Source: Lewinellaceae bacterium
GTDB lineage: Bacteria > Bacteroidota > Bacteroidia > Chitinophagales > Saprospiraceae
Assembly: GCA_020636325.1 (NCBI GenBank)
Contig: JACJYC010000019.1
Span: 49,511-113,510 of the forward strand
Length of the DNA stretch: 64,000 nucleotides
Direction: 5' to 3'
Shown here: piece by piece, positions 52,558 through 59,711 of the stretch
How positions within the stretch are numbered: position 1 is the first letter of the stretch
Layout: the number at the start of each line of letters is the position of its first letter
Made by a program: the position numbers and the translations under genes
Notes under the pieces: generated by a model
Told to the model about the DNA's origin: nothing
The model's input: the letters and a program-made list of their open reading frames with translations, nothing else
Databases searched by the model: none

Positions 52558-53892
52558 TTATTCATAAACGAATACCATGCCCGGCGTTTCGGAGGTATTG
52601 GGCGCGCCGACGATGATTTTTCCGCCGGCCAGTACGGTGTTGTTGCCGTAGAAAACGTCGGAACCGCCTTGCCCCGGCGACAGCGTACCCGTCTGTGTCC
52701 AGGTGCTGCCCGAGCCTTCAAACAGATATACCTGATCCAACTCAGGAAAGGAAACCGAAATGGTGGATCCGGAGATGTCCAGCCATTTGGTCTGTCCAAA
52801 AACTGGCGGATAAGAAACCGTTGCGACATTGGACCAGTTTCTGCCGGTGTACCGGAAAACAGAGGAAAGGTTTCCAGGAGATGCGGCATTCCCTACAATG
52901 GTGTTCCCTTCGATGGCGACGGCTCTGAACAACAATTGCCCAGGCAATAACGACAGTTCCTCGGGGGCCGACCAGGATGAACCGCTTCCGGTGTACACAA
53001 ATACTTTCGGGTTTAAGATCCCGATAATTGGAGAGGGAAAAACATGCCCGCCGTTACCGACGATGCGATTGCCGTCCATGTCGATGTCCCAGAAGAAGAT
53101 CGTGCCGTCACCCAGTATGGTCGATTGACTCCAGTTATTGCCGTTCAGGTTGTACACAACAATGCTGTTGGTACCCGGGAAAGCCATATTGGCTGGCGTC
53201 CAGACGGTTGCAGCCAACTGACTACCGTTCAAAGCGACATCCCTGCCCAGGAGATAATTGCCTGCCATTGTCAGGATCTGGTGTTCCACCCATGAAGCGC
53301 CTTCCTTGTGGAAGACAAATATCTGGCCGGATTGGTCTGCAGGGCCAAAAGGTGCGCTGACGGCAAGCCAGTCGCCGCTGACGGCAAGTGCGGACCCAAA
53401 GGTCTCCGCGCCGTTGCCGGGCGTCAGCACCTGCGTTTCGACATAGCCTCTGCCGCCGTCGAGGTATACATGCACCTGATTGGCTTCGGGCGCGCCGGCA
53501 AAGAGGTAGTTCCCGTCGGTGGCTACAGCGGTACCAAAACCGTCGCCCGGGTTACCGGCTGAAATCGTTTCCTCGTTACCCGGGGTACGGAAGGTAAACC
53601 GGTTGCGGGGCTCCGATTTTTGCTTCTGCAGGTTTTGCATGAGGGTTCTGAGATCTGCAATTTCCTGATCCGTAGCATTGGCCGTCAGGCCGGCATACAG
53701 TTCCTGGCGAACCTTTTCCGTCATCGCCTCAGGCGGAATGCCGTAGACCTGTTCCAGGGTAAAATCTTCGAGCGACTGTTGAGCGGCCGGTTCATCTACC
53801 GGAGCTGTTTGAGTGAGGTCTTCTTTTTGGCAGCTTGTGGTCAACAGGGTCAAGCCGAAAACCAGCATAAAAAGGTTTTTTCCCAATTTCAT
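52558..53892 (-). CDS. FG-GAP-like beta-propeller lipoprotein
   Basis: 444 residues; lipobox LLTTSC (Cys21). Residues about 45-85 contain a short helical segment (TEKVRQELYAGLTANATDQE). From about residue 110 there are seven blade-like repeats of the form GDxFGxAVAxDGxxLxxGAPxxNxVxVY (GDGFGTAVATDGNYLFAGAP; ETFGSALAVSGDWLAVSAPF). This is the FG-GAP/integrin-alpha-like pattern with asparagine/glycine-rich turns. It may bind carbohydrates or calcium. It is transcribed alone, with a terminator after it. Confidence 0.75.
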   Translation of the reverse strand: MKLGKNLFMLVFGLTLLTTSCQKEDLTQTAPVDEPAAQQSLEDFTLEQVYGIPPEAMTEKVRQELYAGLTANATDQEIADLRTLMQNLQKQKSEPRNRFTFRTPGNEETISAGNPGDGFGTAVATDGNYLFAGAPEANQVHVYLDGGRGYVETQVLTPGNGAETFGSALAVSGDWLAVSAPFGPADQSGQIFVFHKEGASWVEHQILTMAGNYLLGRDVALNGSQLAATVWTPANMAFPGTNSIVVYNLNGNNWSQSTILGDGTIFFWDIDMDGNRIVGNGGHVFPSPIIGILNPKVFVYTGSGSSWSAPEELSLLPGQLLFRAVAIEGNTIVGNAASPGNLSSVFRYTGRNWSNVATVSYPPVFGQTKWLDISGSTISVSFPELDQVYLFEGSGSTWTQTGTLSPGQGGSDVFYGNNTVLAGGKIIVGAPNTSETPGMVFVYE

Positions 53893-54056
53893 GATTTAAA
53901 ATTTTGGTTTGATGAAGACAGGGTTGCTAAACGTTGTACGTCCGGTCTATTTAGCATGGTGGCGGGAGGTTACCCGGGAGATGAGATATTTTTTTGTTAT
54001 TGGCAGGCAGACTGGTGTAAAAGCAAGTAAAACTGGGAGTTGAATGCAATAAAAAA
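53893..54056. other. Short intergenic region between the FG-GAP gene and the tRNA
   Basis: No gene seen. It separates the lipoprotein start from the tRNA terminator. Confidence 0.5.
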
Positions 54057-54084
54057 GCCCTGCAACGATCGTTACAAGGCTTTT
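54050..54084 (-). terminator. Terminator of the tRNA-Ser transcript
   Basis: GCCCTGCAACGATCGTTACAAGGC (54057-54080, near-perfect palindrome, quoted here in parts GCCCTGCAACG and CGTTACAAGGC) followed on the minus strand by TTTTTT. It starts 12 bp past the tRNA 3' end. Confidence 0.8.
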
Positions 54085-54091
54085 CAGCGGG

Positions 54092-54179
54092 CGGAGGGAG
54101 AGGGATTCGAACCCCCGGTAGGCTCATCACCTACGCCTGTTTTCAAGACAGGTGCAATCAACCGCTCTGCCATCCCTCC
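54092..54179 (-). tRNA. tRNA-Ser (anticodon TGA)
   Basis: An 88-nt gene on the minus strand. Acceptor GGAGGGA pairs with TCCCTCC, with discriminator G. D-arm GGCAGAGCGGTTGATTGC, anticodon stem-loop CCTGT-CTTGAAA-ACAGG with anticodon TGA, long variable arm GCGTAGGTGATGAGCCTACC, and T-loop GGTTCGAATCC complete a class II tRNA. CCA is not encoded. It is followed by a terminator and preceded by a GIY-YIG gene 3 bp upstream. A broken copy of its first 69 nt lies further upstream. Confidence 0.96.
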
Positions 54180-54182
54180 ATA

Positions 54183-54425
54183 TTATATGATTCCTGACAT
54201 TTTCAGGAATTGATACCCTTCGATCGTTTTAAAAAACCTTTCTCGGTTAAAGGCTTCACTCTTTGTCGGGTATTCTTCAAAATAGTGAATCTCCCAAGGT
54301 TTATAAGCTTTTGTGGATCGAACCCTTCCTGCATTGTGGTTAGTTAACCGTTTTGCAAGGTCCGCCGTAGATCCATAATAGTATCTACCCGTTTTGGTGC
54401 TTTTCAAAATATAGGCATAGTACAT
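54183..54425 (-). CDS. Small GIY-YIG nuclease-domain protein
   Basis: 80 residues from the ATG at 54425. The frame can be read upstream only by running through a tRNA fragment. The domain is nearly the entire protein: YYAYILKSTKTGRYYYGST (the YIL...YxGST form of GIY-YIG), RLTNHNAGRVRSTKAYKPW with the catalytic Arg, and a final EAFNRERFFKT with the metal-binding Glu. Members of this short family (YhbQ/UPF0213-like) are scattered in Bacteroidota genomes. It fits exactly between a full tRNA-Ser (3 bp) and a 69-nt tRNA-Ser copy (15 bp), which suggests insertion into a tRNA gene. Confidence 0.85.
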   Translation of the reverse strand: MYYAYILKSTKTGRYYYGSTADLAKRLTNHNAGRVRSTKAYKPWEIHYFEEYPTKSEAFNRERFFKTIEGYQFLKMSGII

Positions 54426-54440
54426 ATACCCGATACTTTT

Positions 54441-54531
54441 ACCCCCGGTAGGCTCATCACCTACGCCTGTTTTTTCCGAAGGAATCCCTTTGGGGCAAGA
54501 CAGGTGCAATCAACCGCTCTGCCATCCCTCC
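54441..54531 (-). pseudogene. Broken tRNA-Ser copy with a 22-bp insertion in the anticodon loop
   Basis: Identical to the first 69 nt of the tRNA-Ser at 54179-54111, lacking the last 19 nt (T-arm 3' half and acceptor 3' strand). A 22-bp sequence (54474-54495, TTCCGAAGGAATCCCTTTGGGG) interrupts the anticodon loop between G and A of the anticodon TGA. The insert consists of two small hairpins, TTCC-gaa-type and CCC-ttt-GGG. It cannot make a working tRNA. Confidence 0.85.
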
Positions 54532-54831
54532 GTAAAAAGAAGTGCGCAAAGGTAAGACCCATTTCCAAAATATGGAACCCTTTTACCAGAAAAATAATTC
54601 CCTGGTCGGGCACCTGCTTTTATTTATATGTTGCCTCTACCTTGTTGGGACTCCGACAATTGGTACACAAGTCAATTTCAAATCTACTTTGACGGTGGCT
54701 TGCGAGATGATAAGAGTTGAAAAGCAGGTCATTTCGAATAGCTCCTCAATAATCCTACGAACCATTGCCCTAAACGCAAGGGCCGGAATTGCAGTTTTAG
54801 TCAGCAGACTACGAATAAGGGGAAAATGATC
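54532..54831. other. 300-bp region without a supported gene
   Basis: A + strand frame of 95 codons (54542-54829) spans it, but I see no recognisable domain, signal or start context. It could be the remnant of a gene. Confidence 0.4.
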
Positions 54832-55287
54832 TCAACTTTTATTTTTTAATTCATGGACAACGACTGCCAATTTTGCAAATGCCGGCAATCCCCTGCTGAT
54901 GGTCGCTGCAATTACTTTCCCATTTTTAAAATCACCCAATTTGGCAACATCGTCATATTCCCAATTATTTTCTCGCATCATTTTTCTAAATCTTGAGGCC
55001 CAATCCTTTTTAATCTTTTTTTCCATTATGCGCTCGTAGAATCGCCAAAGTTCCTCTGACATAGTGCCTCCTTCATAATATATTAATCTGACAAATTCAA
55101 GATTCAGTTCAAGGTCCGATATATTCGGATATTTTTCCCTCAACCATTTCCTGGTTTGGTCAATGCCCATATTGGCAAAATCAAGGGCGATCTTCATTCG
55201 CTTTTCAGGGCTGAATTTACTGATGATCGAAATCTGCATCTGAGCCGCTTCCTTACTTACGTTCACTTTTTTATTCCAGAATTCCAT
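54832..55287 (-). CDS. Hypothetical helical protein
   Basis: 151 residues, soluble, rich in Lys and Glu. I cannot name a family. The N-terminal SPEKRMKIALDFANMGIDQTRKWLREKYPNIS (given in parts: SPEKRMKIALDFANMG, IDQTRKWLREKYPNIS) resembles a short motif (TPEQRLRIALELSD...GIRxRHPxxS) that recurs in many small bacterial proteins next to nucleotidyltransferase-like genes. The C-terminus FKNGKVIAATISRGLPAF is unassigned. No toxin-like partner is adjacent. It is 12 bp ahead of nothing else on its strand and 13 bp past the DUF2809 gene, so the two may be cotranscribed. Confidence 0.5.
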   Translation of the reverse strand: MEFWNKKVNVSKEAAQMQISIISKFSPEKRMKIALDFANMGIDQTRKWLREKYPNISDLELNLEFVRLIYYEGGTMSEELWRFYERIMEKKIKKDWASRFRKMMRENNWEYDDVAKLGDFKNGKVIAATISRGLPAFAKLAVVVHELKNKS

Positions 55288-55299
55288 CGGATTTCATGT

Positions 55300-55698
55300 T
55301 TAATTTTGAGCCCCAAATTTCTTTTCCCACACCACCACCGTCCCCACCCCCAACGTATACGCCAGCATATCCCACCATTCAAACCCCATGCCGATAACGG
55401 TCCTGGCAAGTTGATTATGCCCAAGCCCGATCCTTTCCACGAAATGGAAATATTGCAATACCTCGATCGTGTAGGCAAACAACAACACTCCGGCAGCGGT
55501 CTTCAGGGCGGGCCCCTCCAAAATAGCCCGCACGGCAAAGTAGATCAGGAAAACGACCAGGTAATCGCCCACGTACGGCCGGATAAAATCGTCGTGGACA
55601 TAGAGGGCGATCAGGACCTCCACCATGAAAAAGAGGACGGCCAGTAAAAAATACTTCCGGTTGAAGGTGATTTTCCAGGATGTACGCGGCGTTTGCAT
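55300..55698 (-). CDS. DUF2809-family membrane protein
   Basis: 132 residues with about four membrane helices (YFLLAVLFFMVEVLIALYVH, DYLVVFLIYFAVRAIL, AAGVLLFAYTIEVLQYFHFV, WDMLAYTLGVGTVVVWEKKF). The family signature DFIRPYVGDYLVVFLIYF and GMGFEWWDMLAYTLG is clear. DUF2809 proteins resemble VanZ-like small membrane proteins and have no known function. It is followed after 12 bp by the hypothetical gene and lies 22 bp downstream of the polysaccharide lyase gene, on the same strand. Confidence 0.85.
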   Translation of the reverse strand: MQTPRTSWKITFNRKYFLLAVLFFMVEVLIALYVHDDFIRPYVGDYLVVFLIYFAVRAILEGPALKTAAGVLLFAYTIEVLQYFHFVERIGLGHNQLARTVIGMGFEWWDMLAYTLGVGTVVVWEKKFGAQN

Positions 55699-55720
55699 CG
55701 GCGCTGTTTTTATTGTTTCT

Positions 55721-58033
55721 TCATTTCCGCTCCCCCTTCACACCAAAATGCCTATCCATAAAATCCGTCATCACCTCATAGTCCTCCGGCAATACGGTGT
55801 GCCCGCCGTCGTGCATAAAGTACCCAATGTGGTGCAAGACCCGTTCACCGGGTTTCGGATCGGGGTCGGCAGCCATGCCTTCGAGGCCGTAGAGGGCATA
55901 AACCGGCGAAACAGCTTTGGCGGAGATCCACTCGCCCGCCGGGTCCGACCAGGTGTCCGTGGAGCCGACGATCTGCAGGACCGGGCGCGGCGCCATCAAG
56001 GCCAGCAGCATATGCCCGTCCACCGGCAGCGCATCCACGTCAAAGGCGTAGTCGGCATACCTCGGGGCATACCAATAATCGTAGCGGGCGGGGTTGGTCA
56101 GGTCGGCCACCGTCTCGCCATAGTTGCGGCGACTGATGGACGCCCCGCCCTCACCCGAAACCAGGGGAATGGCCAGGGCAATCCGCTCATCCCGGGCAGC
56201 AGCCCACAGCACGGCCTTCCCCAGGCGGGAAACACCGGAGACCGCGATCTTGTCGCCGGCTACTGCCGGGTCGGTCAGCAGGTAATCCACGATCCGGCTC
56301 AGCCCCCACGACCAGGCGCCCATGGAGCCCCAGCTATCCGGCTCCCGCACGCCGGTTGAATTGAATAAAGCCCGCACGCCGTATTTGCCGCCGTGGTCAA
56401 AATCGGGCTCGATATCGCCGTAATAGACCGTAGCGATGCCGTAGCCGTGGTCGATGAAGTGTTCGGGCCGCGTGTCCTTCAGCAGGCGCGCTTCGCGGGC
56501 GGGTATCGGAGCTTCCAGCCGACGGTCCCAGGCCATGCCCTCGTCGATGCCGGGTTCATCAAACAACAGGGCGTTGGGCGAGAAGCTGATGTGCAGCAAG
56601 GTCGGCACCGGCCCTTCGGCGTCGGCGGGCACATTGAGCAATACATGGATGGGCGACACGTCCGGCCGGTCCGGGAAACGGATCCGCACCTGGGTCCGCC
56701 GGGATTTACCGCCCATGCCGGGCACGCCCTGCTCCACAACCTCATAGGCGATATTGACGGCCGCATCCGGCGTTTTTCCGAACTGGTTTTCCTCGAAAAG
56801 CTTCAGCAGTTCCGGGCGGCGCGCCTGTTCCCACTTGGCCGCCGAGCTGACCGGCTGCCCATTCCGCATCACCAGCGGATCAGGTAAGGTGTAGTTACGT
56901 ACCTGAGATTCATCGATATTGGTCGGCGGCAGGTTATCCCATTTTCTTTCGTGTTTCCATTCCGCATACCGGTTGAACACGGCGGTTCCGTTGTAGTTAT
57001 ACCAGGCATAACCCCGTCGCCGCTCCTGCTCGATCTCCGCCATGCTGTAACGGATTATTCCGTCGCGGCCGGCAAAGATGGGTTTGTTCGTCCCGATCTC
57101 GTAATAACGCGCCCATATCGGCGGCGCTTCAGGGTTGGGCTGCACGGTCCGGTCATCGGCCGTTTGCACCAGCTCCAGTCCTTCGATCTGCACATCCCGA
57201 TACCACTGCACGCCCGCTTCCACCGCCCGGACCACCTCCTGTGAGGGTTTGGGGACGCTCATCAGAAAATGCAGGACTGAGGCGCTTTCTCCGCCGGAAA
57301 TGGCCGCCGGTTCAAAGGCGCGGGCGGGCTTCGGCTCCAGGGTCACTTCGTCGTATTGCTGCGCCCAGGCTGTAGGCTTGCCGTCGACCACGATCTGGCT
57401 TTTGAGGATGAATTCCAGCCCTTTTTCATAAGCGGTTTTCACGCGCAGCCGGTTCTCCTTGTCCACCGGTTCAAAATCGGGCGACTTCACCACCTCATCC
57501 AGGAATTCCAGGATATCCGGAATGACATCGTCGTTATAGGTGGCGTAATGGGAATAATCGGTCATGCGGTAAGGATAGGAATGCGGCCAGCCCCCGGTTT
57601 CCAATTGGGCTTCCAGGATATAATCCAATCCGCCGAGGACGGCCGTTTTGTAGCGTTCGTCCCGGGTAGCGACGTATCCCCGCGCCAGGAAGCGCATTTC
57701 ATTGACGGTCGCCTTCACCAGGGCCGCTTTCTTGCCCCAAGGCCCGGCTTTGCTCATATCGCCGGTAAAGGGTTCGCGGACGGTGCTCATGAGGGGCCAG
57801 CCGGTCCCGTTGTCTTGCCAGGAGAGGATATTCTCCGCCATCCGAAGGCCGTCTTCCGACCGGTACCAGGAATACGGTTTTTTGCTCACGCCCTCATCCC
57901 ACCACCGCAGGGAACGCCCGACCTCGGCCAGTATTGCCCGCTTGCTATCCGGCCCGTTAGCCTCATTTTGCGCCGTTAGCGGCAGAATTGCACTGATACA
58001 GAACAGGAGTGCGAGAAAAAAACTGTGTTGCAT
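55721..58033 (-). CDS. Bifunctional PL10 pectate lyase - CE15 glucuronoyl-esterase-like protein
   Basis: 770 residues with a Sec signal ending ILPLTA-QNEANG. Residues about 30-345 match pectate lyase family 10: RSLRWWDEGVSKKPYSWYRS, GWPHSYPYRMTDYSHYATYN, DVIPDILEFLDEVV and RYYEIGTNKPIFAGRDGIIR with the catalytic Arg region. From about residue 390 an alpha/beta-hydrolase follows, with VSGVSRLGKAVLWAAARDER, whose Ser-Arg-x-Gly-Lys is the CE15 nucleophile motif. SRRNYGETVADLTNPARYDYW and the catalytic His in HDGGHTVLPEDYE are further CE15-like. PL10 cuts polygalacturonate by elimination; CE15 removes 4-O-methylglucuronate esters. The combination is unusual. Predicted periplasmic or extracellular. 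Confidence 0.82.
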   Translation of the reverse strand: MQHSFFLALLFCISAILPLTAQNEANGPDSKRAILAEVGRSLRWWDEGVSKKPYSWYRSEDGLRMAENILSWQDNGTGWPLMSTVREPFTGDMSKAGPWGKKAALVKATVNEMRFLARGYVATRDERYKTAVLGGLDYILEAQLETGGWPHSYPYRMTDYSHYATYNDDVIPDILEFLDEVVKSPDFEPVDKENRLRVKTAYEKGLEFILKSQIVVDGKPTAWAQQYDEVTLEPKPARAFEPAAISGGESASVLHFLMSVPKPSQEVVRAVEAGVQWYRDVQIEGLELVQTADDRTVQPNPEAPPIWARYYEIGTNKPIFAGRDGIIRYSMAEIEQERRRGYAWYNYNGTAVFNRYAEWKHERKWDNLPPTNIDESQVRNYTLPDPLVMRNGQPVSSAAKWEQARRPELLKLFEENQFGKTPDAAVNIAYEVVEQGVPGMGGKSRRTQVRIRFPDRPDVSPIHVLLNVPADAEGPVPTLLHISFSPNALLFDEPGIDEGMAWDRRLEAPIPAREARLLKDTRPEHFIDHGYGIATVYYGDIEPDFDHGGKYGVRALFNSTGVREPDSWGSMGAWSWGLSRIVDYLLTDPAVAGDKIAVSGVSRLGKAVLWAAARDERIALAIPLVSGEGGASISRRNYGETVADLTNPARYDYWYAPRYADYAFDVDALPVDGHMLLALMAPRPVLQIVGSTDTWSDPAGEWISAKAVSPVYALYGLEGMAADPDPKPGERVLHHIGYFMHDGGHTVLPEDYEVMTDFMDRHFGVKGERK

Positions 58034-58057
58034 GACAAGAACTTTTGGGTATGTAAG

Positions 58058-58573
58058 TTAAGCAATCAGGGGTTTAACCAATCGCCACCAGATCATCTGA
58101 TCCACCTCTTGATAAGCTGCAAACCCATTCTTCAGAAGCGTTTTGTGCGAGGGCAGGTTATCCTTTTCCGTTTCAGCCAATACAGCCTTTACGCCGGGTT
58201 GGTGCATGGCCCATTGGATGACGGCGCCGAGGGCTTCCGTCATATACCCTTTGTTCTGGAAATCCGGATAGGTTCCGTAGCCGACCTCTATTTCCCCTTG
58301 TTCGTTGGGTGGTCCTTTGAAGCACAGATCGCCGACCATCACGTGCCCGGTGCGCTCAATGATCGTCCATAAAGTAGAAAACAGATAATGGCCGCCGGAT
58401 TGGGCGACGCCGGGCAGGATAACCTGTTCGAGGGCTTCCCTGAGCTCATCCGGGAGCGTTCGGGGGTGGGGTTTCACGCCGAGGTCATGCTCTAGTGCAG
58501 GGCCGGGGCGGACATACAGGAGGAGTTGCCGATAGGATAACGGCCTGATGAGCAGCCTTTCGGTTTGCAGCAT
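58058..58573 (-). CDS. GNAT-family N-acetyltransferase
   Basis: 171 residues from the ATG at 58573 (MLQTERLLIRPLSYRQLLLY), a typical start for RimJ/L-type acetyltransferases. An ATG at 58609 also lies in frame, but a -7-like box TATTTTTG (58620-58613) sits on top of it. The domain shows the beta-hairpin ERTGHVMVGDLCFKG, the acetyl-CoA loop VGYGTYPDFQNKGYMTEAL, and ETEKDNLPSHKTLLKNGF. Substrate unknown. It is in a run with the lyase (25 bp gap) but may have its own promoter. Confidence 0.85.
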   Translation of the reverse strand: MLQTERLLIRPLSYRQLLLYVRPGPALEHDLGVKPHPRTLPDELREALEQVILPGVAQSGGHYLFSTLWTIIERTGHVMVGDLCFKGPPNEQGEIEVGYGTYPDFQNKGYMTEALGAVIQWAMHQPGVKAVLAETEKDNLPSHKTLLKNGFAAYQEVDQMIWWRLVKPLIA

Positions 58574-58612
58574 GGGCGGGTCGGTTGAGATAGCATGTGG
58601 ATTCAGCATGGT

Positions 58613-58620
58613 CAAAAATA
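58613..58620 (-). promoter_or_regulatory. -7 promoter box upstream of the acetyltransferase
   Basis: Minus-strand TATTTTTG. Transcription from it would start near 58606, which favours the ATG at 58573. Confidence 0.4.
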
Positions 58621-58645
58621 AGGGTTTGCCGCCAACCGGATCGGG

Positions 58646-59374
58646 TTATTTAACGGCTTCCACGTACAGCGACCGGTAATCTTCGTTGGCTTCCGACCGG
58701 TATGTGCCTTCAAAGTCAAAAAGATCACTCTGACTCTTTTGGAAATCCATTTTTTTAACCTTTTCCGGTTCAAAGCCCGCAGTGACCAGGTCGGATTTTA
58801 TGGTGTTGAAATCCCAGGCATTCTGGTGGGCCAAGGCATTCTCACCCAGGAGGTCAACCTGTCCGCTCGGGGATAGAAAATCCTCTTTCATGCACTCAAA
58901 CAGGGTGTATTCCCGGTTGTAATGCTTTCTAGCCCTTTCTTTCCGCCTTTTGAACAATAAAAACTCTTTATTGCCATTCAGGTATTCCCGGATACTTTTT
59001 TCAGCATCTGGCAGGATCAGCCTGAAAATGCTCCCTTTTTTCAGTACCCTGTATATCTCGCTAAAAATCAGGGGTGTCACAAAAATGCTCATGTGTTCAA
59101 AAACATGGGAACCGTACACGCATTGGATGGAATTCGATTTGAACGGCAGGTTTTCAAATTGCTGGAAATCCACGACGATATCGCCCAATTGAGGGTCAAC
59201 GTCAATGCTGTACCAATCCGCTCCGGGTTTGGCCCAATTGGGGCCCGGTCCGAAATTCAGTTTGGCATTCTCGGCTACAGCCAGCGTTTCAACCGGCGCT
59301 GTTTTCTTCGGCTTTTGCTTTTTTTTGATGGATACTTCACATTCGATACCCAGGAATTTAAGTTTCTTTTTCAT
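58646..59374 (-). CDS. Class I SAM-dependent methyltransferase
   Basis: 242 residues from the ATG at 59374 (MKKKLKFLGIECEVSIKKKQ); the frame beyond it starts only with TTG at 59434. The Rossmann-like core shows AKLNFGPGPNWAKPGADWYS (motif I), FENLPFKSNSIQCVYGSHVF, EHMSIFVTPLIFSEIYRVLK and GSIFRLILPD. This matches the predicted SAM-dependent methyltransferases of sugar-modification clusters (Methyltransf_11). No partner gene indicates the substrate. Codons are more AT-rich than in the downstream lyase. Confidence 0.8.
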   Translation of the reverse strand: MKKKLKFLGIECEVSIKKKQKPKKTAPVETLAVAENAKLNFGPGPNWAKPGADWYSIDVDPQLGDIVVDFQQFENLPFKSNSIQCVYGSHVFEHMSIFVTPLIFSEIYRVLKKGSIFRLILPDAEKSIREYLNGNKEFLLFKRRKERARKHYNREYTLFECMKEDFLSPSGQVDLLGENALAHQNAWDFNTIKSDLVTAGFEPEKVKKMDFQKSQSDLFDFEGTYRSEANEDYRSLYVEAVK

Positions 59375-59572
59375 CTGTAAGCACTTATTGGTATTCAAAT
59401 CATTAAAAGTAAGGCTATATGCCTGGGTAAGCAAATAATTAACAGATTTTGGATTTATTTTCCGGTTTTTTAAGGGTCGCTACGCATACTGCTGGACATT
59501 TTTGCAAAAAGGGCAAAGACGGGGAGCGCGAGGGAGGGAGAGAGTGGGTGAAGGCATTGCTTTTCACCTTGA

Positions 59573-59627
59573 AATTGTAAACCGGAAGCGGGTAGCGAGC
59601 CTTGATATCCTCGATAGAACTGGCCAT
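59573..59627 (-). pseudogene. Possible 5' remnant of a phage/eCIS tail-tube gene
   Basis: From ATG 59627 the frame reads MASSIEDIKARYPLPVYNFK. The segment YPLPVYNFKV is typical of the N-terminus of gp19-like contractile tail tube proteins (YPLPxYxFxV). Homology seems to stop after about 18 codons and the remainder to 59439 is Ser/Pro-rich and unconvincing. No other contractile injection gene is in the window. Confidence 0.35.
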
Positions 59628-59711
59628 ATAAAGTGTTTTTGGAAAGTTCATTTTCCGCTCTAAAATGCTGCATTCCTGCCGGTTTCCCAAAACAGGTTAT
59701 GGTTTCAGGTA

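Noticed and set aside
54474..54495. Insertion in the tRNA anticodon loop considered as a group I or archaeal-type intron
   Set aside because: At 22 bp it is far too short for group I, it lacks the intron fold and lies in a truncated tRNA copy.
54542..54829. 95-codon frame next to the broken tRNA
   Set aside because: No recognisable domain or start context. Kept only as an unassigned region.
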